From Chitinophagaceae bacterium (GTDB lineage Bacteria; Bacteroidota; Bacteroidia; Chitinophagales; Chitinophagaceae), in the NCBI GenBank assembly GCA_016787135.1, contig JAEUVK010000045.1, positions 1 to 62,256 on the forward strand: a DNA stretch of 62,256 bases. Direction: 5' to 3'. Shown here one piece after another: positions 9,759 through 17,093 of the stretch (positions within the stretch are counted from its first letter, which is position 1; the number at the start of each line of letters is the position of its first letter). The position numbers were made by a program, and so were the translations under genes. The notes under the pieces were generated by a model. It made no database searches and was not told the DNA's origin. It saw only the letters and a list, made by a program, of their open reading frames with translations.

Positions 9759-10241
9759 ATGCCGGATAATAAACAGATCATTGAAAGATTTTATTCCGCT
9801 TTTCAAAAAAAGGATCACGGGTCTATGAACGCCTGCTATAGTGATGATATTGTATTCAGCGATCCGGCATTCGGTCTGTTAAAGGGAGATGAAGTAAAAA
9901 GTATGTGGGAAATGCTCTGTACAAATGCCAGGGATTTTTCATTGACCTTTTCAGATATAGAAATGCTGGATGAGGAGTATGCCACCTGTAAATGGACGGC
10001 TACCTATACTTTTTCCAAAACAGGAAGAAAAGTGGTTAACAACATCAAGGCTTACATGAAATTTTATGACGGGAAGATCATTGAACACAGCGATGCTTTT
10101 CGCCTGAGCACATGGATAGGGCAGGCACTGGGATGGAAAGGTATATTATTTGGCTGGACCGGGTTCATGAAAAAGGCAGTGCAGAAGAGTGCCAGAAAAA
10201 GCCTGGAGAATTTTATGCGGAATAAAAAAATGAATAGTTAA
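9759..10241 (+). CDS. SnoaL-like / NTF2-like domain protein
   Basis: The 160-residue soluble protein has an NTF2-like cone fold of the SnoaL type. Helix IIERFYSAFQKKDHGSMNAC is followed by YSDDIVFSDPAFG, and the later strand pair (CKWTATYTF, NIKAYMKFYDGKIIEH) is characteristic. The family includes small isomerases, cyclases and many proteins of unknown role. No catalytic assignment is possible. The C-terminal 40 residues are basic and hydrophobic (ILFGWTGFMKKAVQKSARKS), longer than the core domain. It is divergent from the GH20 gene and stands alone; the next gene is convergent. Confidence 0.75.
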   Translation: MPDNKQIIERFYSAFQKKDHGSMNACYSDDIVFSDPAFGLLKGDEVKSMWEMLCTNARDFSLTFSDIEMLDEEYATCKWTATYTFSKTGRKVVNNIKAYMKFYDGKIIEHSDAFRLSTWIGQALGWKGILFGWTGFMKKAVQKSARKSLENFMRNKKMNS

Positions 10242-10287
10242 TATGAAACCAGTTACCTGTCACTATTGAACATTCAATATTCACTTC

Positions 10288-11169
10288 TTAATCTTCCAGT
10301 ACTCCGAATTTACCTGCATTCACGTCCTGTATTGCATCTTCTACTTCTTTCCATGTATTCATCAGGAACGGGCCGTAGGCGGCAATAGGCTCATCAATGG
10401 GCTCACCGGATAAGACAAGTATTATCGTATCTTCGCTTGCTTGAATAGCGATTCGTTCGCCGTCATTCTTCAGTAAAACGAAATGATCGGCAGGGGTGTT
10501 TTCTCCATTGATGACCGCATTACCTTCTATTATCAGCAGACCGGTATTATAATTAGCAGGTAAGCTTATTTCAATGCTTCCTCCTTTCTTCAATCTGGCA
10601 TTATAAACATGCATAGGTGTGAATGTGGAAGCAGGCCCCTTTGCTCCATTATATTCTCCGGCAATTACTTCAACAGTTCCGCCATTACCGGGTAAAGAAT
10701 ACTTGCCCATCATCGCATTCGTAATTTCCTGATACTTGGGAGATGTCATTTTGTATTTAGCCGGCAGGTTTACCCATAACTGCACCATCTGGAACAACCC
10801 GCCAGTTTTGCTGAATGTTTCTTCATGGTATTCTTTATGTAAAAGACCAGAGGCGGCGGTCATCCACTGTACGTCCCCTTCTCCGATCACACCATTGTTA
10901 CCGGCGCTATCATGATGGGCTATACGTCCATGATAAGCGATGGTCACCGTTTCAAAACCACGATGCGGATGTACACCTACACCGCGTGGTTCGTTTGAGG
11001 GGCCGAATTCTACTTTAGCGCCATAATCCATCAGGAAAAAGGGGCTCATCCTTTTTTTATCGATCAATCTTCCACCCGGGAAAAAACTATGCACCCGGAA
11101 ACCGTTACCTACCATGTGGGGCGGGGGCGGGGCTATGATCGCTTCTATTGTTCTTTGCTTATTGCTCAT
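10288..11169 (-). CDS. Pirin family protein
   Basis: The 293-residue bicupin has the pirin N-terminal metal site: HPHRGFETVT supplies two His, and a later His is in GLLHKEYHEE. The C-terminal pirin domain carries VEVIAGEYNGAKGPA. Pirins bind iron; some have quercetin 2,3-dioxygenase activity, and others act as redox-sensitive regulators. It is the third gene of a minus-strand unit with an FMN reductase and a second pirin, with a 44-base gap to that pirin. The grouping suggests a response to quinones, flavonoids or other electrophiles, which is inference. Confidence 0.9.
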   Translation of the reverse strand: MSNKQRTIEAIIAPPPPHMVGNGFRVHSFFPGGRLIDKKRMSPFFLMDYGAKVEFGPSNEPRGVGVHPHRGFETVTIAYHGRIAHHDSAGNNGVIGEGDVQWMTAASGLLHKEYHEETFSKTGGLFQMVQLWVNLPAKYKMTSPKYQEITNAMMGKYSLPGNGGTVEVIAGEYNGAKGPASTFTPMHVYNARLKKGGSIEISLPANYNTGLLIIEGNAVINGENTPADHFVLLKNDGERIAIQASEDTIILVLSGEPIDEPIAAYGPFLMNTWKEVEDAIQDVNAGKFGVLED

Positions 11170-11213
11170 ACATTATCCTATATTGATATTTACGATCCAA
11201 ATCTTTTTCTTAA

Positions 11214-11924
11214 TCAAACTGGTACTTCCATTAATAATATTTCAGCATTGGCGCCTGCTTTGATCATAAGTTCTGAAGCTTCTGTTATTCCTATTCCATC
11301 ACGTCGATCGAGTTTTTCTCCATTTATAGTAATAGCACCTTCTATCACAAACACATAAACTCCATTATTGCCATTTCTTAACTTATATGATATACTGAAA
11401 TCTTTGTCCAATTTTCCCAGGCTGAACCATGCATCCTGGTGTATCTGCACACCACCATCATTTGTGCCGACCGGAGATACTACAGTAAGCAACTTGTTGT
11501 GTTTGTCCGCGTCTGAAAAATTTTTCTGATCGTACCGCGGTTCTGCATTCTTTTTATTAGGGAACACCCATATCTGGAGGAACTTTACTTCTTTATCTTG
11601 ATTTTTGTTTTTTTCTGAATGTTGAATGCCCGTACCTGCGCTCATTACCTGCACATCGCCCTGACGGATAACCTGCTTGTTGCCCATGCTGTCATTATGT
11701 TCCAGATCACCACTTGTGGGGATGGAGATGATCTCCATATTATCATGAGGGTGGGCCCCAAAGCCCATACCGCCTGCTACTGTATCGTCATTCAAAACCC
11801 GCAAAGCCCCGAAATGAACCCTTGCCGGATCATAGTAACCAGCAAAACTGAATGTGTGATAAGAATCTAACCATCCGTGATTAGCATGGCCTCTTGTATT
11901 GGCTTTGTGAAGAATGGTTTTCAT
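11214..11924 (-). CDS. Pirin family protein, YhhW-like (quercetin 2,3-dioxygenase type)
   Basis: This second pirin has 236 residues, the short form typical of YhhW. The cupin motif HPHDNMEIISIPTSGDLEHN gives the metal-binding His residues, and GTGIQHSEKN follows. The C-terminal half is a degenerate cupin (VFVIEGAITINGEKLDRRDG). E. coli YhhW cleaves quercetin in vitro; the physiological substrate is unknown. It lies between the FMN reductase (40-base gap) and the longer pirin (44-base gap), all on the minus strand. It is distinct in sequence from its neighbour, so the two are not a recent duplication. Confidence 0.9.
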   Translation of the reverse strand: MKTILHKANTRGHANHGWLDSYHTFSFAGYYDPARVHFGALRVLNDDTVAGGMGFGAHPHDNMEIISIPTSGDLEHNDSMGNKQVIRQGDVQVMSAGTGIQHSEKNKNQDKEVKFLQIWVFPNKKNAEPRYDQKNFSDADKHNKLLTVVSPVGTNDGGVQIHQDAWFSLGKLDKDFSISYKLRNGNNGVYVFVIEGAITINGEKLDRRDGIGITEASELMIKAGANAEILLMEVPV

Positions 11925-11964
11925 AAAAAACTCCTTTTGTTTGATTTGTAAGTAAGTGATTCTT

Positions 11965-12534
11965 TTATTGATATAATTTTACTGTTTCTTTTTCTTTTAC
12001 CAGGTTTTCTGCCAGCCACAGGTATTCATTGATAAAATTATGCACGCTGTTCCCGAAGCTTTCGTCAACTAATCCACCTTGGGCGTTGAATTTTTTGTCA
12101 ATGGCAGGTACCACTAATAAATAGGGCGACGCAATGCCGAATAACGCCGGGACCAATTGTAACAATTGCTGTGCTGCACGCATACCGCCCAGCGGACCGG
12201 GAGATGCCGTTACGATCCCAAACGGTTTATGATGCTGTTTGGGAAAATGGTCCAACAGGTTTTTTAATGCTGCTGTATAGCTGCCGTTGTACTCAGGTGT
12301 CACCAGGATGAAGGCATCCGCTTCAAATATTCTTTTACTAAGCGGTCTGAACTCCTCAGGTGTATTATCAACTGATGTAAATACTGCCTGCAGGGCCGGC
12401 AAGTTCCATTCTGCTGCATCTATAATATTTACTACATGACTGGTCGAACTCTTCAATTGGTTGTACAGATGTAAAGCCACTCTTTTCGTAACACTGTGTT
12501 GGCGTGGGCTTCCTGAAATGATCTCTATTTTCAT
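11965..12534 (-). CDS. NADPH-dependent FMN reductase (azoreductase/ChrR-like flavodoxin fold)
   Basis: The 189-residue flavodoxin-like oxidoreductase contains the phosphate-binding loop ISGSPRQHSVTKRVA at the N-terminus. LVTPEYNGSYTAALKNLLDH is the hallmark of the NADPH_dep_FMN_red family (PF03358). TASPGPLGGMRAAQQL follows. Such enzymes use NAD(P)H to reduce flavins, quinones or azo compounds by two electrons. It is the first gene of the unit with two pirins. A palindrome lies between its predicted promoter elements, so regulated expression is likely. Confidence 0.9.
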   Translation of the reverse strand: MKIEIISGSPRQHSVTKRVALHLYNQLKSSTSHVVNIIDAAEWNLPALQAVFTSVDNTPEEFRPLSKRIFEADAFILVTPEYNGSYTAALKNLLDHFPKQHHKPFGIVTASPGPLGGMRAAQQLLQLVPALFGIASPYLLVVPAIDKKFNAQGGLVDESFGNSVHNFINEYLWLAENLVKEKETVKLYQ

Positions 12535-12557
12535 TGTATGTATGATTGATTATTATG

Positions 12558-12591
12558 TAAAAGTAATAAAAAACAATGTTTAAACATCAAA
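12558..12591 (-). promoter_or_regulatory. Predicted promoter with internal palindromic operator for the FMN reductase-pirin unit
   Basis: Read on the minus strand, TTTG (12588-12591) is followed after 22 bases by TACTTTTA (12558-12565), one base short of TAnnTTTG. Between them lies the perfect 12-bp palindrome ATGTTTAAACAT (12576-12587). This is where a repressor would block polymerase. The regulator is unknown and no regulator gene is adjacent. Confidence 0.5.
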
Positions 12592-12726
12592 TTTTATTCC
12601 TTTGGCTATTATTTGGCTTTTTGTCAGTGAGGTCAAGCCTTCATGGCAGGTAATCTGTTAGCAAAATCAGAAAAGCTTAGCTTTTTGACAGCATTATCAT
12701 TTAATTTCGACGACAAACTCTTAACA

Positions 12727-13764
12727 ATGCTTAACAGGAGAAAGTTCATTGCCTTATCTGCCTTTGGTTCCATAGCTGCTGCGTTCGGAAAAAAGGTAAT
12801 GACAAGTAATTTCAAAAGTGGGCCAATAGTTATTTCAACATGGGATGCAGGTATAGCAGCTAATAAAGGGGCCTGGGAAATACTCCAGAAAGGGGGGAGG
12901 GCCTTAGATGCTGTTGAAGCCGGTGTAAAAGTCACGGAAGCTTCCCAGAACTGCTGCGTAGGACTAGGAGCCAATCCCGATCGTGATGGGTTCGTGACAT
13001 TGGATGCCTGTATCATGGATGAATTTTCCAATTGCGGGAGTGTGGCATTCCTGGAAAGGATCAAACACCCGATATCGGTGGCAAGAAGGGTAATGGAAAA
13101 GACCCCCCATGTGATGCTTGTAGGAAGCGGCGCCCAGCAGTTCGCTGTAGCAGAAGGATTCCTTTTAGAAGAACAAAAGCTTTCTCCTTCAGCACAGGAA
13201 GCGTATGATAACTGGCTGAAAAAGTCGGAATACAAACCAGTTATCAATATTGAAAACCAGCCTGCCATACAGGCAGGTAAAGACAATCATGGACCTTCTG
13301 CCCCTGTTCAATTTGAATCCGGCGAATGGAACCATGATACGATCGGAATGGTGGCGATGGATGCAAAAGGGAACCTGAGTGGAAGCTGTACTACCAGCGG
13401 GATGGGTTTTAAAATGCGGGGTCGTTTGGGCGATTCACCGATCATTGGCGCTGGTTTATTTGTGGATAATGAAATAGGAGCTTGTACCGCGACAGGGCAG
13501 GGCGAAGATGTGATACGTGTTGCCGGTTCACATACCGTGGTTGAGCTGATGCGACAAGGATTACCGCCCGAAGCTGCCTGTAAAAAGGCTATTGAAAGGA
13601 TCATCAGGATAAAGAAAGAAAAGGCAAAAGATATACAGGTGGCTTTCCTTGCATTGAATAAAAAGGGGGAAGTGGGTGCTTTTGCTATACACAAAGGGTT
13701 CAGTTACGCAATAAAAGCGGAAGGAGTGGAGAAGCTGGTAGCGGCAAAAAGTATTTTTAGTTAG
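12727..13764 (+). CDS. N4-(beta-N-acetylglucosaminyl)-L-asparaginase (glycosylasparaginase)
   Basis: This Ntn-hydrolase of 345 residues cleaves the GlcNAc-Asn link left after glycoprotein breakdown. The autocleavage site is Asp204-Thr205 in EWNHDTIGMVAMD; Thr205 becomes the nucleophile of the beta chain. CTTSGMGFKMRGRLGDSPI and GAGLFVDNEIGACTATGQG complete the active site. The N-terminus MLNRRKFIALSAFGSIAAAF resembles a twin-arginine signal, as expected for a periplasmic enzyme. An alternative ATG at 12643 would put 28 residues in front of that signal and is rejected. A nearby hexosaminidase and NagB fit a route for using GlcNAc from N-glycans. Isoaspartyl peptidase is the main alternative call, but the HDTIG context favours glycosylasparaginase. 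Confidence 0.9.
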   Translation: MLNRRKFIALSAFGSIAAAFGKKVMTSNFKSGPIVISTWDAGIAANKGAWEILQKGGRALDAVEAGVKVTEASQNCCVGLGANPDRDGFVTLDACIMDEFSNCGSVAFLERIKHPISVARRVMEKTPHVMLVGSGAQQFAVAEGFLLEEQKLSPSAQEAYDNWLKKSEYKPVINIENQPAIQAGKDNHGPSAPVQFESGEWNHDTIGMVAMDAKGNLSGSCTTSGMGFKMRGRLGDSPIIGAGLFVDNEIGACTATGQGEDVIRVAGSHTVVELMRQGLPPEAACKKAIERIIRIKKEKAKDIQVAFLALNKKGEVGAFAIHKGFSYAIKAEGVEKLVAAKSIFS

Positions 13765-13774
13765 GAGCTATCAA

Positions 13775-13802
13775 GCGGGAGATATGAGTCGGGAGTTATC
13801 AG
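13775..13802. repeat. Short imperfect tandem repeat (14 bp x 2)
   Basis: GCGGGAGATATGAG is followed directly by TCGGGAGTTATCAG between the glycosylasparaginase and cutC genes. It is two copies of one unit with four differences. It may be the trace of a small intergenic repeat family; no function is evident. Confidence 0.4.
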
Positions 13803-13817
13803 TCAAATACGTCAATC

Positions 13818-14558
13818 ATGGAAGAAACGAAATACATTATCGAAATAGCAACATCTGACTTTGTCACTACCAGGTCGGCAGTGGAAGGTGGAGCTGACCG
13901 TATTGAACTTTGTGCCAATCTTGCCGAAGGAGGAACAACGCCTTCTTACGGGCAGCTTAAGAAATGCCGGGAATCATTTGATGTGGAATTATATCCTATT
14001 ATCCGTACGAGAGGCGGTGACTTTTTATATACAGCGGAAGAGTTTGAGATCATGTTGCGTGATGCTATCCTATGTAAAGAGCTTCATTGCGATGGGATTG
14101 TGATAGGGTTGCTGAATGCAGACGGTAGCATTGATATTAAACGAACGACAAAATTAGCGGAAGCTGTTTATCCACTGGGTGTTACATTCCACCGGGCCTT
14201 TGACCGTTGCCGCGATCCTTTTGAAGCATTGGAGCAATTAATTGATATTGGCTGCGAACGAATACTAACCTCCGGTCAGCAACCTGCCGCACCTGACGGT
14301 GTCGGGTTAATAGCGCAGTTGAATAAGGCGTCCAGTGAAAAGATCATTATCATGCCTGGAAGCGGGGTGAGGAAGGAGAATATCAAAATGCTGGCGGAGA
14401 AAACGGGCTGTGTGGAATTTCATTCTTCACTGCGAGGCAAGGTTAATAGCAATATGGAGTTTATTCATCCTGCATTTGCAGGTTCGTCTGAGAGTTATCA
14501 AAATAATTTTATTGATCAGGCTGAAGTCAGTTTGTTAAGAAAATCACTGATGAACTAA
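13818..14558 (+). CDS. cutC: CutC family protein (copper homeostasis)
   Basis: The 246-residue TIM-barrel protein matches CutC (PF03932). Conserved blocks are the N-terminal VEGGADRIELCANLAEGGTT, the central VTFHRAFDRCRDPFEALEQL and ERILTSGQQP, and IMPGSGVRKENI near the end. CutC was first linked to copper tolerance in E. coli, but a direct copper role is disputed and the enzymatic activity is unknown. It sits 53 bases after the glycosylasparaginase gene and 17 bases before a DUF486 gene, so the three may be co-transcribed. Confidence 0.93.
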   Translation: MEETKYIIEIATSDFVTTRSAVEGGADRIELCANLAEGGTTPSYGQLKKCRESFDVELYPIIRTRGGDFLYTAEEFEIMLRDAILCKELHCDGIVIGLLNADGSIDIKRTTKLAEAVYPLGVTFHRAFDRCRDPFEALEQLIDIGCERILTSGQQPAAPDGVGLIAQLNKASSEKIIIMPGSGVRKENIKMLAEKTGCVEFHSSLRGKVNSNMEFIHPAFAGSSESYQNNFIDQAEVSLLRKSLMN

Positions 14559-14575
14559 GAAAAGCAAATTTATTC

Positions 14576-14914
14576 ATGCGTACTATTATCTTACTCTTCG
14601 CCTCCAATATTTTCATGACCTTTGCTTGGTATTATCATCTAAAGCACCAGGGATGGCCATTATGGAAGGCCATAGTTATCAGTTGGCTGATCGCTTTTAT
14701 TGAGTATTGCCTTGCGGTTCCTGCCAACCGTTTCGGGAATACAGCCGGTTTCAATTTGTTTCAATTAAAAATTATCCAGGAAGTCATTACCCTTATCGTA
14801 TTCGGTGTTTTTGCTGTGCTGGTAATGAAAGAAGCTTTTCACTGGCGCTACCTGGTAAGTTTCGCTTTTTTGCTCGGGGCTGTCTATTTTATGTTCACCA
14901 AGAGATTTGGGTAA
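14576..14914 (+). CDS. DUF486 / DMT-superfamily small membrane protein
   Basis: The 112-residue protein has four hydrophobic helices, as in the DUF486 family (PF04342), small relatives of drug/metabolite transporters. The conserved stretches are TFAWYYHLK, FIEYCLAVPANRFG, LKIIQEVITL and the C-terminal YFMFTKRFG. Its function is unknown. It begins 17 bases after cutC and probably shares its transcript. A short imperfect inverted repeat follows the stop, but without a clear T run. Confidence 0.88.
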   Translation: MRTIILLFASNIFMTFAWYYHLKHQGWPLWKAIVISWLIAFIEYCLAVPANRFGNTAGFNLFQLKIIQEVITLIVFGVFAVLVMKEAFHWRYLVSFAFLLGAVYFMFTKRFG

Positions 14915-14929
14915 TATCCGGCCCTCCGG

Positions 14930-15190
14930 TTATTCAAACTCGTATTTCTTTTGCTGATCCTTGTGTTTTTGTTTCCGGATCAGGTCCGATTTTACTTTGT
15001 GTACTACGGCGCTTCCCAGGCCAAGTAGCCCTCCATTGATCAATACGATCGCTCCGAAGGCCCAGAGGTACCATTCTTCCTGCGAGGATCGTAAAAAGGA
15101 CATATAAAAAATGACGAGCAACCCTGCAGTAACGAGCCCTAAACCTATCAAGAGCCGTGAGATGTATTTTTGACGATGCCTGTTAGTCAT
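14930..15190 (-). CDS. Hypothetical two-helix membrane protein
   Basis: This is an 86-residue protein with two hydrophobic helices (LLIGLGLVTAGLLVIFYMSF and LWAFGAIVLINGGLLGLGSA). Both ends are basic and charged, including a Lys-rich C-terminal tail. The family is not recognised. The charge pattern suggests both termini are cytoplasmic. It is convergent with the DUF486 gene, with 15 bases between the stop codons. A coding origin is supported by the regular hydrophobic pattern and a clean start. Confidence 0.65.
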   Translation of the reverse strand: MTNRHRQKYISRLLIGLGLVTAGLLVIFYMSFLRSSQEEWYLWAFGAIVLINGGLLGLGSAVVHKVKSDLIRKQKHKDQQKKYEFE

Positions 15191-15320
15191 GGTGTTTAAG
15201 GTTTGATCGGATAAGATAAAGTCAAAGTCAACAAAAGTAAGGAAATAATAATTTGTTAATGAATTAATCGTTGTAAAACGGCATAAAGTTGTTTGCCTGA
15301 TTCCGCCTTAAATTGCATAT

Positions 15321-15911
15321 ATGAAAAAAATCATAGGATTACTACTATTACTGCAGGTGACGTTATATCTGCAGGCACAGGAGGCACCGGAAGGATTGTT
15401 CATTCAATCCAAAGCACCTGATTTTAAAGCCAAAGACCAGAATGGGAAAGAAGTGCGATTAAAGGATCTGTTGAAAAAAGGGAAAGTAGTATTGATATTT
15501 TATCGTGGTCAATGGTGCCCGTATTGCAACAAATACCTGAAAAAGCTGGAGGATTCATTGCAACTGATAAAGGACAAAGGAGCAACAGTGGTTGCGATAA
15601 CACCAGAGTTACCTGAGAATGTTACAAAGACAGTTGAAAAAACAGGGGCTGATTACTCCATCATTCACGATGAGGAACTGAAGATCATGAAGGCCTATGA
15701 TGTGGAATTTGAAGTGCCCGAAAATGTATTGACAAGATATCGTAATACAGGAATAAAATTAGATGAGAATAATGGCAAGAACGGAAATTTTCTACCCATA
15801 CCCGCCACTTATATAATCGACAAAGAACAAACGATCACGTATCGTTTTTTCGAATCTGATTATAAGAAAAGACCCTCTGTTAAAGAGATACTTGACAACC
15901 TCGGCAAATAA
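15321..15911 (+). CDS. Exported peroxiredoxin-like (AhpC/TSA, BCP-type) protein
   Basis: The 196-residue thioredoxin-fold protein has a signal peptide (MKKIIGLLLLLQVTLYLQAQ). The redox motif is WCPYC with Cys66 and Cys69, preceded by VVLIFYRGQ. After the signal, SKAPDFKAKDQNGKEVRL is the usual AhpC/TSA entry. VVAITPELPENVTKTVEK and a cis-Pro strand (PIPATYIIDKEQ) follow. The CxxC pair is more like a thioredoxin or resolving-Cys-free BCP than a classic peroxiredoxin. A periplasmic thiol peroxidase or oxidoreductase is likely. The next gene is convergent 3 bases away. Confidence 0.85.
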   Translation: MKKIIGLLLLLQVTLYLQAQEAPEGLFIQSKAPDFKAKDQNGKEVRLKDLLKKGKVVLIFYRGQWCPYCNKYLKKLEDSLQLIKDKGATVVAITPELPENVTKTVEKTGADYSIIHDEELKIMKAYDVEFEVPENVLTRYRNTGIKLDENNGKNGNFLPIPATYIIDKEQTITYRFFESDYKKRPSVKEILDNLGK

Positions 15912-15914
15912 ATA

Positions 15915-16955
15915 CTAATATTCAAAGTTCAGTTTAGCGATCTTGCCATTTTCTCCCGCAAGAAAGAAGGCTGATCCATTCCTGGCGATCCGGCCTACAT
16001 GGAATCCTTCTTTACTGATCCATTTCCATGTTTTTCCTCCATCATTGGAGTAATCAACACCACTGATACCACAGGTAACGATGTCTTTTTGCGAAAGATA
16101 TTCTACACTGCTTCGGTATCCATGAGGCGGAATTTTTGGCTGTTTCCATGATCTGCCGCCATCGGAAGAATAGAAACAATTTTTTTCACTGGATGCAGGT
16201 ACATTGAAATCACCGCCCACAATGATCATACGTTTTCCTGGTTTGGCAGGGTTGCCATTATCATACAAGTCTATGGAATTAGCCCCGGTGCTTTCTTTTC
16301 CCTGTACCAGCGGCAATAAAAACGGATTGGGCTTTTTGATCAGCCTTGACCGGATACCCCCGCTGACAAGAAAATAACTGCCATCCCGGTATAAACGGAT
16401 ATTGGTACCGCTGGCAGCAAAGAAGGCTTCTCCGCTGTCGGCCACCGGTTTTTTTTCATCCGGAAATTCTTTCCATGTATTGCCATTGTCGGTAGTATAA
16501 GCCAGAAAAACTTTTTTATCAATTGGATCGCCAACTACCATGCCATTGGCGAAATCGCAGAAATCCATAGCATCGAGAAACATTCCTTTTGTCCTGTTCT
16601 CATATACCACTTTCCACGTATCACCACCGTCAGTTGTTTTTAAAATATAAGCCGGGGAATCCACAGCCATAATGATGGCAGTGTTGGCATCGAATGCTTC
16701 AATGTCCCTGAATTCTTTTTTTTCAAAGCCTTTTACAGTCATCCAGTTCCAGTTCTTACCACCATTCAGGCTTTTACCTACTGTACCGTTACTTCCGCTT
16801 ACCCAAACCACATTGTCATTTACTACAGATAAACCCCGAAGACTGGTTTTGGTTCCTGAAGTCATTATTATAACTTCAGGAGACTGGGCATAGATTTCTG
16901 TGTAAACTATAGTTGAACTTATTAGGAAAAAAAAAGATAAAAGGTACTGCTTCAT
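15915..16955 (-). CDS. Exported YCF48/BNR-repeat beta-propeller protein
   Basis: The product is about 346 residues with signal peptide MKQYLLSFFFLISSTIVYTEIYAQ. At least five copies of a GG-x-TW repeat are visible: GGKNWNWM, GGDTWKVV, NGNTWKEF, GGRSWKQP and GGKTWKWI. This is the Asp-box/BNR or YCF48-like propeller pattern, related to photosystem II assembly factors and sialidase propellers. No sialidase active-site arginines are evident, so a binding or scaffold role is more likely than catalysis. The ATG at 16976 would add seven residues before the signal; 16955 is preferred. It is convergent with the peroxiredoxin gene. Confidence 0.82.
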   Translation of the reverse strand: MKQYLLSFFFLISSTIVYTEIYAQSPEVIIMTSGTKTSLRGLSVVNDNVVWVSGSNGTVGKSLNGGKNWNWMTVKGFEKKEFRDIEAFDANTAIIMAVDSPAYILKTTDGGDTWKVVYENRTKGMFLDAMDFCDFANGMVVGDPIDKKVFLAYTTDNGNTWKEFPDEKKPVADSGEAFFAASGTNIRLYRDGSYFLVSGGIRSRLIKKPNPFLLPLVQGKESTGANSIDLYDNGNPAKPGKRMIIVGGDFNVPASSEKNCFYSSDGGRSWKQPKIPPHGYRSSVEYLSQKDIVTCGISGVDYSNDGGKTWKWISKEGFHVGRIARNGSAFFLAGENGKIAKLNFEY

Positions 16956-17093
16956 ATTGTGCCGGTAGTTATTCAATGAGGCAGTAAAATAATAAGATTG
17001 CAGGAGATATTTCAGATTGATTTAACCTTTCAGGCATCATTTTCGTTGCTAAAATAGTCTTATTTTTAACGCTCATATCTAATTCTGCTTATT

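Noticed and set aside
12633..13286. 217-codon open frame on the minus strand opposite the glycosylasparaginase
   Set aside because: It is antisense to a gene with a clear catalytic motif, and its Ser/Pro/Ala-rich, low-order sequence matches no family.
14915..14940. Terminator between the DUF486 gene and the convergent small membrane gene
   Set aside because: A short imperfect inverted repeat (AATATCCGG/CCGGTTATT) is present, but no T run follows on either strand.
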